64,000 nt of DNA, from the NCBI RefSeq assembly GCF_014647875.1, contig NZ_BMQA01000024.1, positions 1-64,000 of the forward strand. The letters are read 5' to 3'. Shown in pieces: positions 15,924-25,125 of the stretch; position 1 is the stretch's first letter; each line of letters starts with the position of its first letter. This stretch comes from Streptomyces brasiliensis (GTDB lineage Bacteria > Actinomycetota > Actinomycetes > Streptomycetales > Streptomycetaceae). The position numbers and the translations under genes were made by a program. The notes under the pieces are model-generated. The model did no database searches. It had not been told where the DNA came from and saw only the letters and a program-made list of their open reading frames with translations.

Positions 15924-16865
15924 CTACGCGGCACCGTCCTGCGAGGTGCTGGTCCGAAGGACGAAGTCACGGACCGCGCCCGCGAACAGTTCGGGCTCCT
16001 CGATGTGCCCCATGTGCCCGCTGTTCTCCAGCACCAGCAGGTGCGAGTCGGGGATCAGCTCGTTCAGTTCTCGCGCCCAGCGAGGCCCGCAGATCACGTC
16101 GTGCCGGCCCACGACGACCAGAGCTGGTGTCTCCAGGCCCTCGAGGGCGGCGCGATCGTCGATGACGTCGGGCGTGAGGTCCACGTCCAGGCCCGAGATG
16201 TACGTGGCCTGGATCGCGTCCCGGAACGGGGCCAGCCGTTCCTCGTCGCCCCAGTAGTCGGCGAAGTACGACGGCAGCACACCTTTGGCGACCGCCACGG
16301 TCTGCTCGTCGCTGGAGATGCCGGACATCGCGCCGAACGCGGCCAGCACATCGGGCAGTCCGGGATGACCGGCGTGCTTCGCGGCGAACGCCTCCACCAT
16401 GCGGCCCGCCTCCGCCCCGTGCTCGGGGCCGGTGACGGGTGCGCCCTCGTACAGCACGACGCCCGCCAGCCGCTCGGGGCGGTGCAGGGCGTGGTAGGCG
16501 GCCACGAACGCGCCGTGCGAATGCCCCAGGAGGTGCACCTTGGGCACGCCGAGCCGGTTGATCAGCGTCTCCAGGAATCGGCTGTACCTCTCCCGGGTGT
16601 AACCGTGCGGGTGCGAGGGGAGACGGCTGTCCTCGGCGGTGCCGATGGGTTCGACGTAGACCATCGTCAGGTGCTCTTCGAGGGCGGGCATGCGCAGGTA
16701 GTTCCAGAAGATGCCGGGACCGCCGGAATGCGCCACGCACACCGGGCCGTTGCCGTGGACGTGATAGCGCTGGACGATTCCGTCCGTCTCATAGGAGTGG
16801 GTTCCGGGGGAGAGGTTTTCGGTGCCGGACGCCGGGCCGTCGGTGTGTGCGGTGGGTGCGTTCAT
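15924..16865 (-). CDS. Alpha/beta hydrolase, proline iminopeptidase-like
   Basis: A 313-residue hydrolase with the nucleophile elbow GHSHG at about residue 124, an oxyanion region HSGGPGIFWNYLR near 48, and a late His in ENSGHMGHIEEPE. The HSGGPG motif is typical of the prolyl iminopeptidase branch. There is no signal peptide, so it is cytoplasmic. The ATG at 16865 has GGAG six bases upstream. The substrate cannot be told from sequence; peptide, ester and lactone substrates occur in this branch. It stands alone between the replication genes and the sigma factor. Confidence 0.8.
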   Translation of the reverse strand: MNAPTAHTDGPASGTENLSPGTHSYETDGIVQRYHVHGNGPVCVAHSGGPGIFWNYLRMPALEEHLTMVYVEPIGTAEDSRLPSHPHGYTRERYSRFLETLINRLGVPKVHLLGHSHGAFVAAYHALHRPERLAGVVLYEGAPVTGPEHGAEAGRMVEAFAAKHAGHPGLPDVLAAFGAMSGISSDEQTVAVAKGVLPSYFADYWGDEERLAPFRDAIQATYISGLDVDLTPDVIDDRAALEGLETPALVVVGRHDVICGPRWARELNELIPDSHLLVLENSGHMGHIEEPELFAGAVRDFVLRTSTSQDGAA

Positions 16866-17017
16866 CGGGATCTCCGTGGGGTCTGCAGGTGTCTGTGACA
16901 CCGGCAAGACGCTCCGGGTGCCGAGAAGTTCGATCGTCAGAATGTGATCTGGGTCATGTTTCCGGGCAGACGCGGCATGGCCTGCACTCAGGCGGCGGCA
17001 GGAGCGGGGACTGCCTG

Positions 17018-17956
17018 CTAGGGGCGTGGTGTGTGGCAGAGGGAAACCCGGTCGAAGCGGCCACCGTCCAGCGACATGATCCAGGCGACACCGGGCGGGC
17101 AGTGGTCCGGATCGTCAGGCGGGTTGATCAGTTCCATCTCCCAGATGACCAGGGACCGGCCGGCCACCACGTGCAGCGGGCGCTGGCGTACACCGGCCGA
17201 GAGGTCACCGTCCATCCCCGTCAGCAGGAGGTCGGCTCCGCCGAGCCGCCGGCCTCCGGACAGCAGCGAGACCCCGGGGGAGTAGCGGTCCCTGACCACC
17301 TTGCCGAACTCGCCGCGCTCGGCGGCCGCGAGTGTCTCGTGCGCCTCCTGCCAGCTGGCTTCGGTACGGCGTGCCGCGTCCTCGTGTGCCGTGGCCGCGG
17401 TGGAGCTGAGAGCCTGGGCGAGGGTGCCGCGTGCCTGACTCAGCCGGCTGCGCACGGTGCCGACGGGAACCGCGCATGCTTCGGCAATCTGCTGGTACGA
17501 GGTGATCCCGGTGGAGAAATAGCGCAGAACGAGCGGCAGGCGCAGAGCCGGGGACAACGCCTCGACGGCCTCCCAGATCCAGTCCCGCAGCGCATGGCTC
17601 TGCAAAACCTGTTCGGGCGTGGCCCCGTTCGACGGCAGCGGCACCGACTCCATGGGCTCGACACGGCGGGAGGCGCGCAGCAGCGTCCGGCAGTTGTTGC
17701 GTACGACCATGCGCAGCCATGGCCCCACCGCTTCCGGATCGCGGACGTCCACGATGCGGCGCAACGCCACCAGCGCCGCTTCCTGCATGACGTCGTCCAC
17801 GTCCGGGCCCGGCCCCAGCAGGCTGAGCGCCACCGCACGCATCCCGGGCCGGTGACGCTCCAGCAGCACGGCCAGAGCCGATGTGTCGCCCGCCTGCGCG
17901 GCCCGTGTCAGTGCCGCGTCCTCCACAGGCCCGATGTCCCTCGGTATCCCGCTCAT
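17018..17956 (-). CDS. ECF sigma factor with C-terminal SnoaL-like domain (SigJ type)
   Basis: Alternative RNA polymerase sigma factor, 312 residues. Region 2 is at about 15-80 (ALAVLLERHRPGMRAVALSLL, DVDDVMQEAALVALRRI). Region 4 is at about 125-185 with the helix-turn-helix SYQQIAEACAVPVGTVRSRLSQAR. The last 120 residues form an NTF2/SnoaL-like fold as in SigJ-type factors, where the extension controls activity in place of an anti-sigma factor. The ATG at 17956 follows GGGAGGGCAGGG. No anti-sigma gene is adjacent, in keeping with that group. Confidence 0.85.
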   Translation of the reverse strand: MSGIPRDIGPVEDAALTRAAQAGDTSALAVLLERHRPGMRAVALSLLGPGPDVDDVMQEAALVALRRIVDVRDPEAVGPWLRMVVRNNCRTLLRASRRVEPMESVPLPSNGATPEQVLQSHALRDWIWEAVEALSPALRLPLVLRYFSTGITSYQQIAEACAVPVGTVRSRLSQARGTLAQALSSTAATAHEDAARRTEASWQEAHETLAAAERGEFGKVVRDRYSPGVSLLSGGRRLGGADLLLTGMDGDLSAGVRQRPLHVVAGRSLVIWEMELINPPDDPDHCPPGVAWIMSLDGGRFDRVSLCHTPRP

Positions 17957-18116
17957 ACCCTGCCCTCCCGGGTCACGATACCGGCCTTCTCTCGACCTGA
18001 CCGTTCCGAGACACATGGCGACCGGACCAGCGGGGACCTGACGTCGCCGGCGGGGAACCCGTTGCGCGGCGTCAAGGTACGTGTGGCCGGGGCGGCCGGC
18101 TGGCCCGGAACGGGGC

Positions 18117-18800
18117 TCAGTACCAGTGATTCGCCTGCCAGAACGTCCAGGCGGCACACGGGCTCCCGTAAGCGCTGTTCATGTAGTTGAGGCCCCACTT
18201 GATCTGGGTGGCCGGGTTGGTGCGCCAGTCGACGCCGACGGAGGACATCTTGGAGCCCGGCAGGGCCTGGAAGAGGCCGTAGGCACCGGAGGAGGCGTTG
18301 ACGGCCAGGTAGTTCCAGCTGGACTCGTGGTCCACGATGTTGCTGAAGCACTGGAACTGGGCGCCCGGCACCATCTGCGCGGCCATCGCCTGGATCTGCG
18401 CGACGGTGTAGGAGCTCCGGACGGGGAAGCTGGAGGCGTCCCGGGAGGCGGCGGCCTTGGCCTCGGCGCGCTCCTTGGCCTCCTGCTCCGCCTTCTCGGC
18501 GGCTTCCTTCTTCTGGATCGCGGTCCGGGCGGCGGCCTTGCGGGCGGCCTCCTCGGCATCCTTCCTCGCGCTCATGTCCGCCTGCATGGCCTGGGTGTCG
18601 GCCTGGCGCGTCAGGGAGGCGATCTGTACCTGTGCCTGGTGACCCGCGGGTATGTCCGCGAGGAGCGTGGTGTCTGCTGCTGGCGCCTCTGCGTCGTTGT
18701 TCTGTGCGGTGCTGCCCGAAGCAACGCCGACGACGCTTCCGACGGCGGTGACCGTGGTGGCGGAGACCACCGCGAATCCCCGGACCGAAATCGGGCTCAC
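18117..18800 (-). CDS. Secreted SLT-domain peptidoglycan hydrolase
   Basis: A 227-residue exported muralytic protein. The N-terminus is a signal or membrane segment (GFAVVSATTVTAVGSVVGVASG). A coiled coil of about 45 residues rich in Lys, Glu and Ala follows (about 75-125). The C-terminal lytic transglycosylase-like domain (about 135-227) has the presumed catalytic Glu in VDHESSWN and the family block GAYGLFQALPGSKM. The GTG at 18800 follows GGAAGGAAG. Such proteins cleave or remodel cell-wall glycan outside the membrane. The adjacent sigma factor is transcribed in the same direction but 160 bases away. Confidence 0.85.
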   Translation of the reverse strand: MSPISVRGFAVVSATTVTAVGSVVGVASGSTAQNNDAEAPAADTTLLADIPAGHQAQVQIASLTRQADTQAMQADMSARKDAEEAARKAAARTAIQKKEAAEKAEQEAKERAEAKAAASRDASSFPVRSSYTVAQIQAMAAQMVPGAQFQCFSNIVDHESSWNYLAVNASSGAYGLFQALPGSKMSSVGVDWRTNPATQIKWGLNYMNSAYGSPCAAWTFWQANHWY

Positions 18801-19068
18801 GCGTCTTCCTTCCGGTTCGTCCGTAGGGTCGTGCCGCGACTGTTGCAGGTGTCTCACCTGTCGGGTCCGGCAGTTGGAACACTCTGCCGTGCCGGAGTAG
18901 ACGGTGCAATCTTGGAGCAGGTGTGGATGGTCACACCTGATGTCGGCCGGGTGGTTCACGACGTCGTCACATGTATCTGTTGCGGTGCCATCTCAGCACA
19001 CCAGCGCCGTAGAAGTTTCACATCGGTCGATGAGCAGGACGCTCATCGACGAGGTCCGCTACCTGCGC

Positions 19069-19250
19069 GAGTCTTCCCGGCCGAAGTGGTCACCGTGGCG
19101 TCCCGCGTCATCGGGCCGATCGAGGACGGGGCACGATGGCGGTTCGAGCACACGATGTCGCGCGAGAGCGGGGAGGAAGCGGCTGTGCGGACCCTCGGTG
19201 CCTGGATCGACCTCGGCGTCCGCAAGATCGCCGCGCCGCCACCGGACTGC
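19069..19250 (+). pseudogene. Thioesterase-like remnant
   Basis: The plus-strand frame over this stretch reads RVFPAEVVTVASRVIGPIEDGARWRFEHTM and LGAWIDLGVRKIAAPPP, a pattern like the second half of hotdog-fold acyl-CoA thioesterases. Just upstream, a different frame reads LIDEVRYLRE, which would precede it in such proteins. There is no start codon or complete domain. Probably a decayed gene; the identification is tentative. Confidence 0.35.
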
Positions 19251-19853
19251 GGACCGTCATGGAAGCGGCTCGGGCCGCCGACTGCGCGAACCTCACATCG
19301 AAGCCCTGACCTCCCGTAGGCCCATGGGGTGTCGGCGGCATCAGGTCGGCTGTGGTGGGTGGAGCGGCCGCCCTCATGTCGGGGAAGAGCATGAGGACGA
19401 CCGCCCCGTCCTGCGGCCAGGCCAGCCAATGAACACCCTGACTGCAGGAGATCTTCTCTAGGGCAACGGGATTGGTGCCGTGGCGGGTTCACAGGTCGGA
19501 CGAGACAATCGCGTCGGACGACTCCAGTCCTTCCGCCGGCGGATCGCCCGAAGGCAGGCCAGTCGGGCACGACTTCGCACGCCGTGTCATCCCCGCGGCC
19601 AAAGACGAACGACCCGACGGAGGCGCCCTGTTGAGGACCGGCTGCGACGGCACTTCGAGGCACGTCGGCAGATCGGCTCGACAGGCCGGCACGGCCACCC
19701 GCCCTCACCTGCGCCGGGCCCGGGCGCAGGGGAGGGCCGGCGCATAGGAGAAGCGCTGCACGGCCGCCGCCGTTTGCCGATCACGCCGTTCTCCGGTGCT
19801 CCGGCCTGCCCGCGGACGACTTCGTGCACGTGGCTAGACCTCGTCCCGCTTAC

Positions 19854-19872
19854 AGGCTAATCATAGGAGCAA
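19854..19872. promoter_or_regulatory. 19-bp regulon element, copy 1 (transporter)
   Basis: AGGCTAATCATAGGAGCAA matches the copies at 39566 and 43930 at 18 of 19 positions. It lies 67 bases upstream of the substrate-binding protein gene. The best candidate binder is the GntR/FCD regulator encoded at 22691-23491. Confidence 0.75.
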
Positions 19873-19939
19873 CCGGGAACGTGCTCGCCGAGCGCGATCC
19901 TCCCGGGTGATCAGCGTTCTGGCACAGACAGGAGCAACG

Positions 19940-20962
19940 ATGCTCGGCGCGTGTTCAAGAAGGCAGACCCTCCAGTTCCTCCTCGCATCAGCGATCGCGA
20001 CAGGCTGCGGCACCGCGGCCGGCGGCAGCCGATCGGCCGCGGGGAGCTCCGGCAGGAAGGTCGTCCGCCTTGCCGTGCAGGAACAGAACTTTGCGACCAT
20101 CCCCCTCACGCTGAGCCAGGACCTCGGCTTCATGCGACAGGAGGGGATAGAGGTCACGGTCACGATCGGGCAGAGCACCAGCACCATGACGGCAGGCCTG
20201 ATGGGAGGTTCCTTCGATTTGCAGATAGGCGGTTCGGAACTGGTGGTGGCCCGCCAGCAGGGTGCGCCCCTCATCGCGATCGACGGGATGTGCAACAGCC
20301 CGATCTGGAGCGTGGTGGCCAAGCCCGGGATCACCGGTCTCGACCAGCTGCGCGGCCGGACGATCGCCACCTCCGGGCCCAGCACGGTGTCGACCGTGGC
20401 ACTGGTCGCCACTTTGAAGCGTCAGGGGATTCCCCCCGGTTCCTACCGGCAGTTCACGGCAGGCGGTACGGCGGAACGTTTCACCGCGGTGCGCAACGGC
20501 CAGGCCGACGCCACAGTGGTCACCTCGCCCCTGGAATTCCAGGCGGTCGACCAGGGCCTGCGCAACCTCGGCTCCCTCTATGACGCCATGCCGAACTTCG
20601 CCTCCGGCTTCGTCGTCACGACGAAAACCTTCGCCGCCCACCATGACGCAGAACTGGTCGGCTTCTCCCGGGGATGGCTGCGCACCCTGCGCTGGATGCA
20701 CGACCCGGCCAACGAGCACGATCTCGTCCAGCGGGTTTCCAAGATCCTCAAGACGCCGCAGCCCGTGATCGAGCAGGCCTACGGCTACTGGCTCACCGGG
20801 AAGCGCGCCGAAGCGCTCTTCCCGGCGGACGGAAAGATCGACCTTCCCGCGCTGAACGGCGCGATCAAGGCTTTCGTCGACCACGGGGCGATGAAGAAGG
20901 TCACCAGCGTCGACGGGTTCGTCGTCAATACCTACCTGGACCGAGCCACGGAGTCGCTGTGA
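19940..20962 (+). CDS. ABC substrate-binding lipoprotein, nitrate/sulfonate/taurine type
   Basis: Periplasmic-type binding protein, tethered to the membrane by lipid. The 340-residue precursor begins MLGACSRRQTLQFLLASAIATGC: a twin-arginine motif (SRR) and a lipobox ending at Cys 23, suggesting Tat export. The mature part has the NMT1/SsuA-like pattern (QEQNFATIPLTLSQDLGFMRQEGIEV, GSFDLQIGGSE, RGRTIATSGPSTVS). The ATG at 19940 follows AGGAG; a GTG 33 bases upstream is less likely. It overlaps the permease gene and carries the 19-bp regulon element upstream. The ligand is probably the aromatic or other organic acid used by the downstream pathway. Confidence 0.85.
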   Translation: MLGACSRRQTLQFLLASAIATGCGTAAGGSRSAAGSSGRKVVRLAVQEQNFATIPLTLSQDLGFMRQEGIEVTVTIGQSTSTMTAGLMGGSFDLQIGGSELVVARQQGAPLIAIDGMCNSPIWSVVAKPGITGLDQLRGRTIATSGPSTVSTVALVATLKRQGIPPGSYRQFTAGGTAERFTAVRNGQADATVVTSPLEFQAVDQGLRNLGSLYDAMPNFASGFVVTTKTFAAHHDAELVGFSRGWLRTLRWMHDPANEHDLVQRVSKILKTPQPVIEQAYGYWLTGKRAEALFPADGKIDLPALNGAIKAFVDHGAMKKVTSVDGFVVNTYLDRATESL

Positions 20963-21804
20963 CCACCAGCCGCCCTGCCGCCCCAGCACCGGTCCCCGCG
21001 GCATCCCGCAGGACCCGCCCGCTGCGCCCGTTCGGCCGCCGACGCGGCAACCGCGTCAGCTTCTGGGTGGGCTGCGCCTCCATCCTCGGCGGACTCCTTC
21101 TGTGGCAAGGCGCCACCGTGGTGTTCCATGTGAACCCGCTGGTGCTCGCCTCACCCACCCAGATCGCCCACGCCTTCGCCGAGATGAGCTCCGGCGGCGA
21201 ACTGACCGGGCATCTGACGACCAGCCTGCGTCAGTTCGCGGTCGGGTTCGTCATCGCCGGAGCCCTCGGCGTCCTGACCGGCCTGTTGATGGGGCAGTTC
21301 CGCTACGTCCGCTATGCCACCGAACCCTGGGTACTGGCCCTGTACGCCACTCCCAGCATCGGCCTGGCCCCCCTGTTCATCATCTGGCTCGGATTCGGAT
21401 TCGCGGCCAAGGCCTTCATCGTCGTCCTGATGGCCTTCTTCCCGGTCGCCATCAACACCCTTTCCGGAGTCGAGAGCCTTGCCCGGGAATGGAAGGACGT
21501 CGCCGCCTCGTACAAGGCCAACGCACTCGAGCGTTTCGTGAAGGTCGCCCTGCCCGGCTCCCTGCCCTACATCTTCACGGGCCTTCGCCTCGCTGTCGGC
21601 CGCGGTCTGGTCGGCATCGTGGTCGCCGACTTCTTCGGCGCCCAGAAGGGCCTGGGTTTCCTCATCCTCCAGGGCGCGCAGCAGTTCCGTACCGCCGATG
21701 TCTTCGTCGGCACCATCCTGCTCGCGGCCCTCGGCGTCGTCCTGACCACCTTCCTGCGCACTGTGGAACGCAAGGTCTGCCCCTGGAGGACAGATGCGAG
21801 CTGA
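20959..21804 (+). CDS. ABC transporter permease (SsuC/TauC type)
   Basis: Inner-membrane subunit, 281 residues with six predicted membrane segments, the first near residue 35. The EAA loop that contacts the ATPase is visible as EWKDVAASYKANALERFVKVALPGSLPYIFTGLR at about 175-205. It starts at a GTG overlapping the stop of the binding-protein gene (GTGA) and ends inside the start of the ATPase gene, so the three are one operon. Confidence 0.9.
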   Translation: MTTSRPAAPAPVPAASRRTRPLRPFGRRRGNRVSFWVGCASILGGLLLWQGATVVFHVNPLVLASPTQIAHAFAEMSSGGELTGHLTTSLRQFAVGFVIAGALGVLTGLLMGQFRYVRYATEPWVLALYATPSIGLAPLFIIWLGFGFAAKAFIVVLMAFFPVAINTLSGVESLAREWKDVAASYKANALERFVKVALPGSLPYIFTGLRLAVGRGLVGIVVADFFGAQKGLGFLILQGAQQFRTADVFVGTILLAALGVVLTTFLRTVERKVCPWRTDAS

Positions 21805-22630
21805 TATGGCCGCCGAGGCCACGCACACCGACACCCGTACCGCCGTCGCGGGAGGAGCGCGCCTGCTCCTGTCCGGTGTGGGCATGGAGTTCCCGCAACC
21901 CCACACCGGACAGACGCTGACAGCTCTCGAAGGCATCGACCTGGAGGTCACGCCAGGGGAGTTCATCGCCATAGTCGGCCCGTCGGGGTGCGGGAAGACC
22001 ACCCTGCTCCGGCTCATCGCCGGGATGACGGCGCCCACTGCGGGCACGATCGCGGTCGGCGACAGCACCGCGGCCAGTGCCCGCACCGGCTTCGTCTTCC
22101 AGCAGGCCAGCCTCTACCCCTGGCGGACCGTGCTGCGCAACGTCGCCTTCGGGATGGAGTTGCGCACCCGCACGCCCAACCGGCACGAGCGCTCCCGGCG
22201 CGCGGTGCGCCGCCAGGCACAGGACCTGATCCGGCTCGTCGGGCTGGAGGGATTCGAGGACTACTACCCGCATCAGATCTCCGGAGGAATGCAGCAGCGC
22301 GCCAATCTCGCCCGCGCCTTGGCCATCGCCCCCGAACTCCTCCTCATGGACGAACCGTTCAGCGCACTCGATGCCCAGACCAGGGAAGAACTGCAGATCG
22401 AGCTCCAGCGCATCGCCGTACAGACGAACACCACCACGGTCTTCGTCACCCACGACATAGGAGAAGCGGTCTACCTCGCAGACCGGGTCGTGATCCTCAC
22501 CGGACGGCCCGGTCAGGTCCGCAAGGTGCTCTCCTGCCCCACTCCGCGGCCCCGCCCGCTGGCCTACCAGGTGTCGGACGAGTTCATGGCGCTGCGCAAT
22601 GCCGCCTGGGAGCTGGTTCATTCGAATTAA
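21794..22630 (+). CDS. ABC transporter ATPase (SsuB/TauB type)
   Basis: Energy subunit of the same importer, 278 residues. Walker A GPSGCGKTT is at about 61-69, the Q-loop region FVFQQASLYPWRTV near 100, the signature ISGGMQQR near 160, Walker B ELLLMDEP near 180 and the switch His in VFVTHDIGEAV. The ATG at 21794 follows GGAGG. The order of binding protein, permease and ATPase matches sulfonate, taurine and aromatic-acid importers. Confidence 0.92.
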   Translation: MRADMAAEATHTDTRTAVAGGARLLLSGVGMEFPQPHTGQTLTALEGIDLEVTPGEFIAIVGPSGCGKTTLLRLIAGMTAPTAGTIAVGDSTAASARTGFVFQQASLYPWRTVLRNVAFGMELRTRTPNRHERSRRAVRRQAQDLIRLVGLEGFEDYYPHQISGGMQQRANLARALAIAPELLLMDEPFSALDAQTREELQIELQRIAVQTNTTTVFVTHDIGEAVYLADRVVILTGRPGQVRKVLSCPTPRPRPLAYQVSDEFMALRNAAWELVHSN

Positions 22631-22648
22631 ACCCCATGAACCTTGCCC

Positions 22649-22682
22649 GGTGCTCACCGCGACGCGGTCCGCGGTGAGCACC
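22649..22682. terminator. Bidirectional stem-loop between transporter and gntR
   Basis: A perfect 13-bp stem (22649-22661 with 22670-22682) and an 8-base loop lie between the convergent ends of the ATPase gene and the GntR gene. There is no long T tract on either side, so it may need Rho or be a weak intrinsic stop. Confidence 0.7.
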
Positions 22683-22690
22683 AGGTGCTG

Positions 22691-23491
22691 TCAGGGGGCG
22701 ACGTCGCGCCAGCGCACCGTCCGCTCGTAGACCATGGGGAACTTCTCCTCCACATACCGGCGGAACTCGCGCATATGACGGCGCATGGCCCAGCGGGCCC
22801 CTTCCGCGTCCCCCGCCGTGATGGCCTCGCCCACGGCCTCATGCGCCCGCAATACAGCCTCGCGCCGCTCCCGGGGATAACTCACGCCCAGCGGCATGCC
22901 GTCGGTGATGGAATGCAGCGAGGAGATGAGGAGAGCGAAAAGGCCGTTTCCGGCGGCGGTGGCCACGGCCGCGTGGAACCGGTCGTTCTCCGCCAGGAAG
23001 TTCTGCTCGTCGTCGAGGAACGCCCGCATTCCCGCGATCGAGTCGGTGATCTCGTCGGCGACGTCACCTCCTGAGGCGTCGGCGGCCAAAGCGGCCAGCT
23101 CCGGCTCCAGGATCTCGCGCGCCGATACCAGTTCCTTGAACGGCAGGCCGCGTAGCTGGAGGAAGAGGCCCAGCACTCCCGCGAGGTCCTGAGCGTCGGG
23201 CTCGGACACAATGGGGCCGCCCTGAGGTCCGGCTTTCACCGTGATGACCCCGTTCATCTCCAAAAAGCGCAGCGACTCCCGCAATGTGCCGCGCCCCGCC
23301 TCGAACCGCGCAAGCATGTCGCGTTCGCTGGCCATTTTCGTTCCCGGGCCGAGGCCGTCCTCGGTGATGTCGTCGACGATCTGCTGGGCGATCTGCAGGG
23401 CTGCCTTCTGTGCCTTGCGGCTCTGGGGCCGGCGCCGAGGGGTCCTTGCCCCCTCCGCGGCCCCGCCGGTGCCGGACACTTCCTCGGCCAT
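22691..23491 (-). CDS. GntR-family regulator, FadR/FCD branch
   Basis: Probable ligand-controlled repressor of the catabolic regulon. The 266-residue protein has a winged helix at about 25-95 (GPGTKMASERDMLARFEAGRGTLRESLRFLEMNGVITV) and an FCD effector domain at about 105-240 with the metal/ligand residues in SAREILEPELAALAA, ENDRFHAAVATAAGN and RAHEAVGEAI. The ATG at 23491 follows AAAGGG; a longer frame upstream is not supported. FCD regulators usually bind carboxylic acids. A weaker copy of the 19-bp element lies 204 bases upstream of its start, in the region shared with the divergent reductase gene. Confidence 0.88.
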   Translation of the reverse strand: MAEEVSGTGGAAEGARTPRRRPQSRKAQKAALQIAQQIVDDITEDGLGPGTKMASERDMLARFEAGRGTLRESLRFLEMNGVITVKAGPQGGPIVSEPDAQDLAGVLGLFLQLRGLPFKELVSAREILEPELAALAADASGGDVADEITDSIAGMRAFLDDEQNFLAENDRFHAAVATAAGNGLFALLISSLHSITDGMPLGVSYPRERREAVLRAHEAVGEAITAGDAEGARWAMRRHMREFRRYVEEKFPMVYERTVRWRDVAP

Positions 23492-23694
23492 GTCGCCCAC
23501 CCTTTCGCCTCCCGCGCTACCGCTCCAAAAATTCGATTCATGGTACGCCAGGAGGAGAGAAGCATGCTGGCCAGATACAGCGCCGACACCAGTCGGGATG
23601 GTGGGGCAGCCCCGGCGTGGAAGGCACGCCCAGCGGCGATCAGGGTCGTCGCGCTGTTTCCGCGGAAGCAGTTCGCCGCAGCTGTAGCAAAGTA

Positions 23695-23713
23695 ATGGTC
23701 CATTGATTATCCT
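23695..23713. promoter_or_regulatory. 19-bp regulon element, degenerate copy 2 (gntR/reductase)
   Basis: ATGGTCCATTGATTATCCT, read on the other strand, agrees with the 19-bp element at 14 of 19 positions, including the TAATCA and GGA cores. It lies between gntR and the divergent oxygenase reductase. This fits autoregulation with lower affinity. Confidence 0.5.
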
Positions 23714-23999
23714 AGTTGTGCGGGCCGTTGAGGGTGGCTCATCGGCCCGCTGCCGCGGCTCATCAGGTGCCCTGTACGGTCCGCGCCCAGGTGCCGGCAT
23801 CACCAGCTGCCGCTGTGCCGGTACGGCGGCACGAACCGGTTCGCGGGGCGCCCGAGCAGCGGGCCCGGGCACACGGCCGAGAAAGCCGGCCGGCCTCGGG
23901 AAACCGCACCCCTGAGGCCGGCCGGTACCAGCCAGACCGGGGCCGGCCCTCCGCTGCGGGCCCCACCAGCCACGGACGGCACGCAGGAAGAGAGCAACC

Positions 24000-24035
24000 A
24001 TGAACAGCACCCGCTCACGCCAAGGGGCGTCATGA
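24000..24035 (+). CDS. 11-codon leader peptide ORF before the reductase
   Basis: ATG at 24000 preceded by AGGAAGAGAG encodes MNSTRSRQGAS and ends with TGA overlapping the ATG of the reductase gene. A well-placed ribosome site and the stop/start overlap suggest it is translated and couples translation into the reductase. It could be an upstream attenuating peptide or simply chance. Confidence 0.35.
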   Translation: MNSTRSRQGAS

Positions 24036-25027
24036 CCACCTCCCCGGACAACCAGGAACTGCACCTTCACGTCGAGCAGATCCGCTGGGAAGCCGACGAC
24101 GTCGTCTCACTCCAGCTCAGCCGCAGGGACGACGCAGAGCTGCCACCCTGGCAGCCCGGCGCCCATCTGGAAGTGCGTCTGCCCTCCGGTCTGACGCGGC
24201 AGTACTCCCTGTGCGGACATCCGGAGGACCGCCGCAGCTACACCATCGCCGTCCTGCGCGCACAGCCTGGCCGGGGCGGCTCGGCGGAGATCCACGACAC
24301 CGCCCTCATCGGACGACAACTCCGCGTCCGCGGCCCGCGCAACCAGTTCCCGCTCCAGCCCGCACCGTCCTACGTTTTCATCGCCGGAGGGATCGGCATC
24401 ACCCCGATCCTGAGCATGGCGCGCGATGCGACGTCCCGCCGACTGCCCTGGTCCCTCCACTACGGGGGCCGATCCGCCCGCTCCATGGCCTTCACCCGGG
24501 ACATCACGGATCTCGCCCAGGCGGCCGGCGCCCCCGTGACCGTCCTGCCCGAGGACCGCCACGGGCTTCTCCCCCTGAAGGACATCGTCGAGTCGGCCGG
24601 CACCGGCGCGGCCGTATACGGCTGCGGTCCCTCCGGCATGCTGGCGGCACTGCGCGACTCCGTCACGCACCGGCCGGACGTCTCCTTGCACACCGAGCTG
24701 TTCACCGCGCCCGCCCCTGAGACCGGCGACGTTTCTGACACCCCGCCCGACCAGCACGACCGGGAGTTCACCGTGGTCCTGGCACGGACCGGGGAGACGG
24801 TGCAGGTCACCGACGGCACCACCATCCTGGAGGCCGTGCGCCGGCTGCGCCCCGAGGTTGCCTACTCGTGCGAAGAGGGCTTCTGCGGCACTTGCGACAC
24901 CAAGGTCCTCGACGGCACCCCCGTCCACCGCGACACCGTGCTCACCGAGGCCGAATGCGACAGCAACACCTCCATGATGATCTGCGTCGGCAGCTGTGCG
25001 TCCGGCGAACTGGTCCTCGACCTGTAG
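24032..25027 (+). CDS. Oxygenase reductase, FMN/NADH and C-terminal 2Fe-2S (VanB type)
   Basis: Passes electrons from NAD(P)H to a Rieske oxygenase. The 331-residue protein has a flavin-binding barrel (RQYSLCG at 56-62), an NAD-binding domain (AGGIGITPILSMARD near 117 and YGCGPSGML near 193), and a plant-type ferredoxin domain after about residue 245 with CEEGFCGTCD near 280-289 and the fourth Cys in MMICVG. This domain order is that of phthalate dioxygenase reductase and VanB. The natural partner is the Rieske oxygenase at 38211-39485. The ATG at 24032 overlaps the leader-peptide stop. Confidence 0.92.
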   Translation: MTTSPDNQELHLHVEQIRWEADDVVSLQLSRRDDAELPPWQPGAHLEVRLPSGLTRQYSLCGHPEDRRSYTIAVLRAQPGRGGSAEIHDTALIGRQLRVRGPRNQFPLQPAPSYVFIAGGIGITPILSMARDATSRRLPWSLHYGGRSARSMAFTRDITDLAQAAGAPVTVLPEDRHGLLPLKDIVESAGTGAAVYGCGPSGMLAALRDSVTHRPDVSLHTELFTAPAPETGDVSDTPPDQHDREFTVVLARTGETVQVTDGTTILEAVRRLRPEVAYSCEEGFCGTCDTKVLDGTPVHRDTVLTEAECDSNTSMMICVGSCASGELVLDL

Positions 25028-25125
25028 GCCGCTGCGGCCCGGCGCATCCACTGCCCGGGCCCGACGGCGCCCCACCACAGTCCACGCATGACCCGACAGC
25101 GACGTCAGCCGAGGAACAAGATCCC

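Noticed and set aside
18800-18960. A cyclic di-AMP (ydaO-type) riboswitch before the secreted SLT gene
   Set aside because: Such switches are common before cell-wall hydrolase genes in Streptomyces, but the conserved sequence blocks were not found in this leader.
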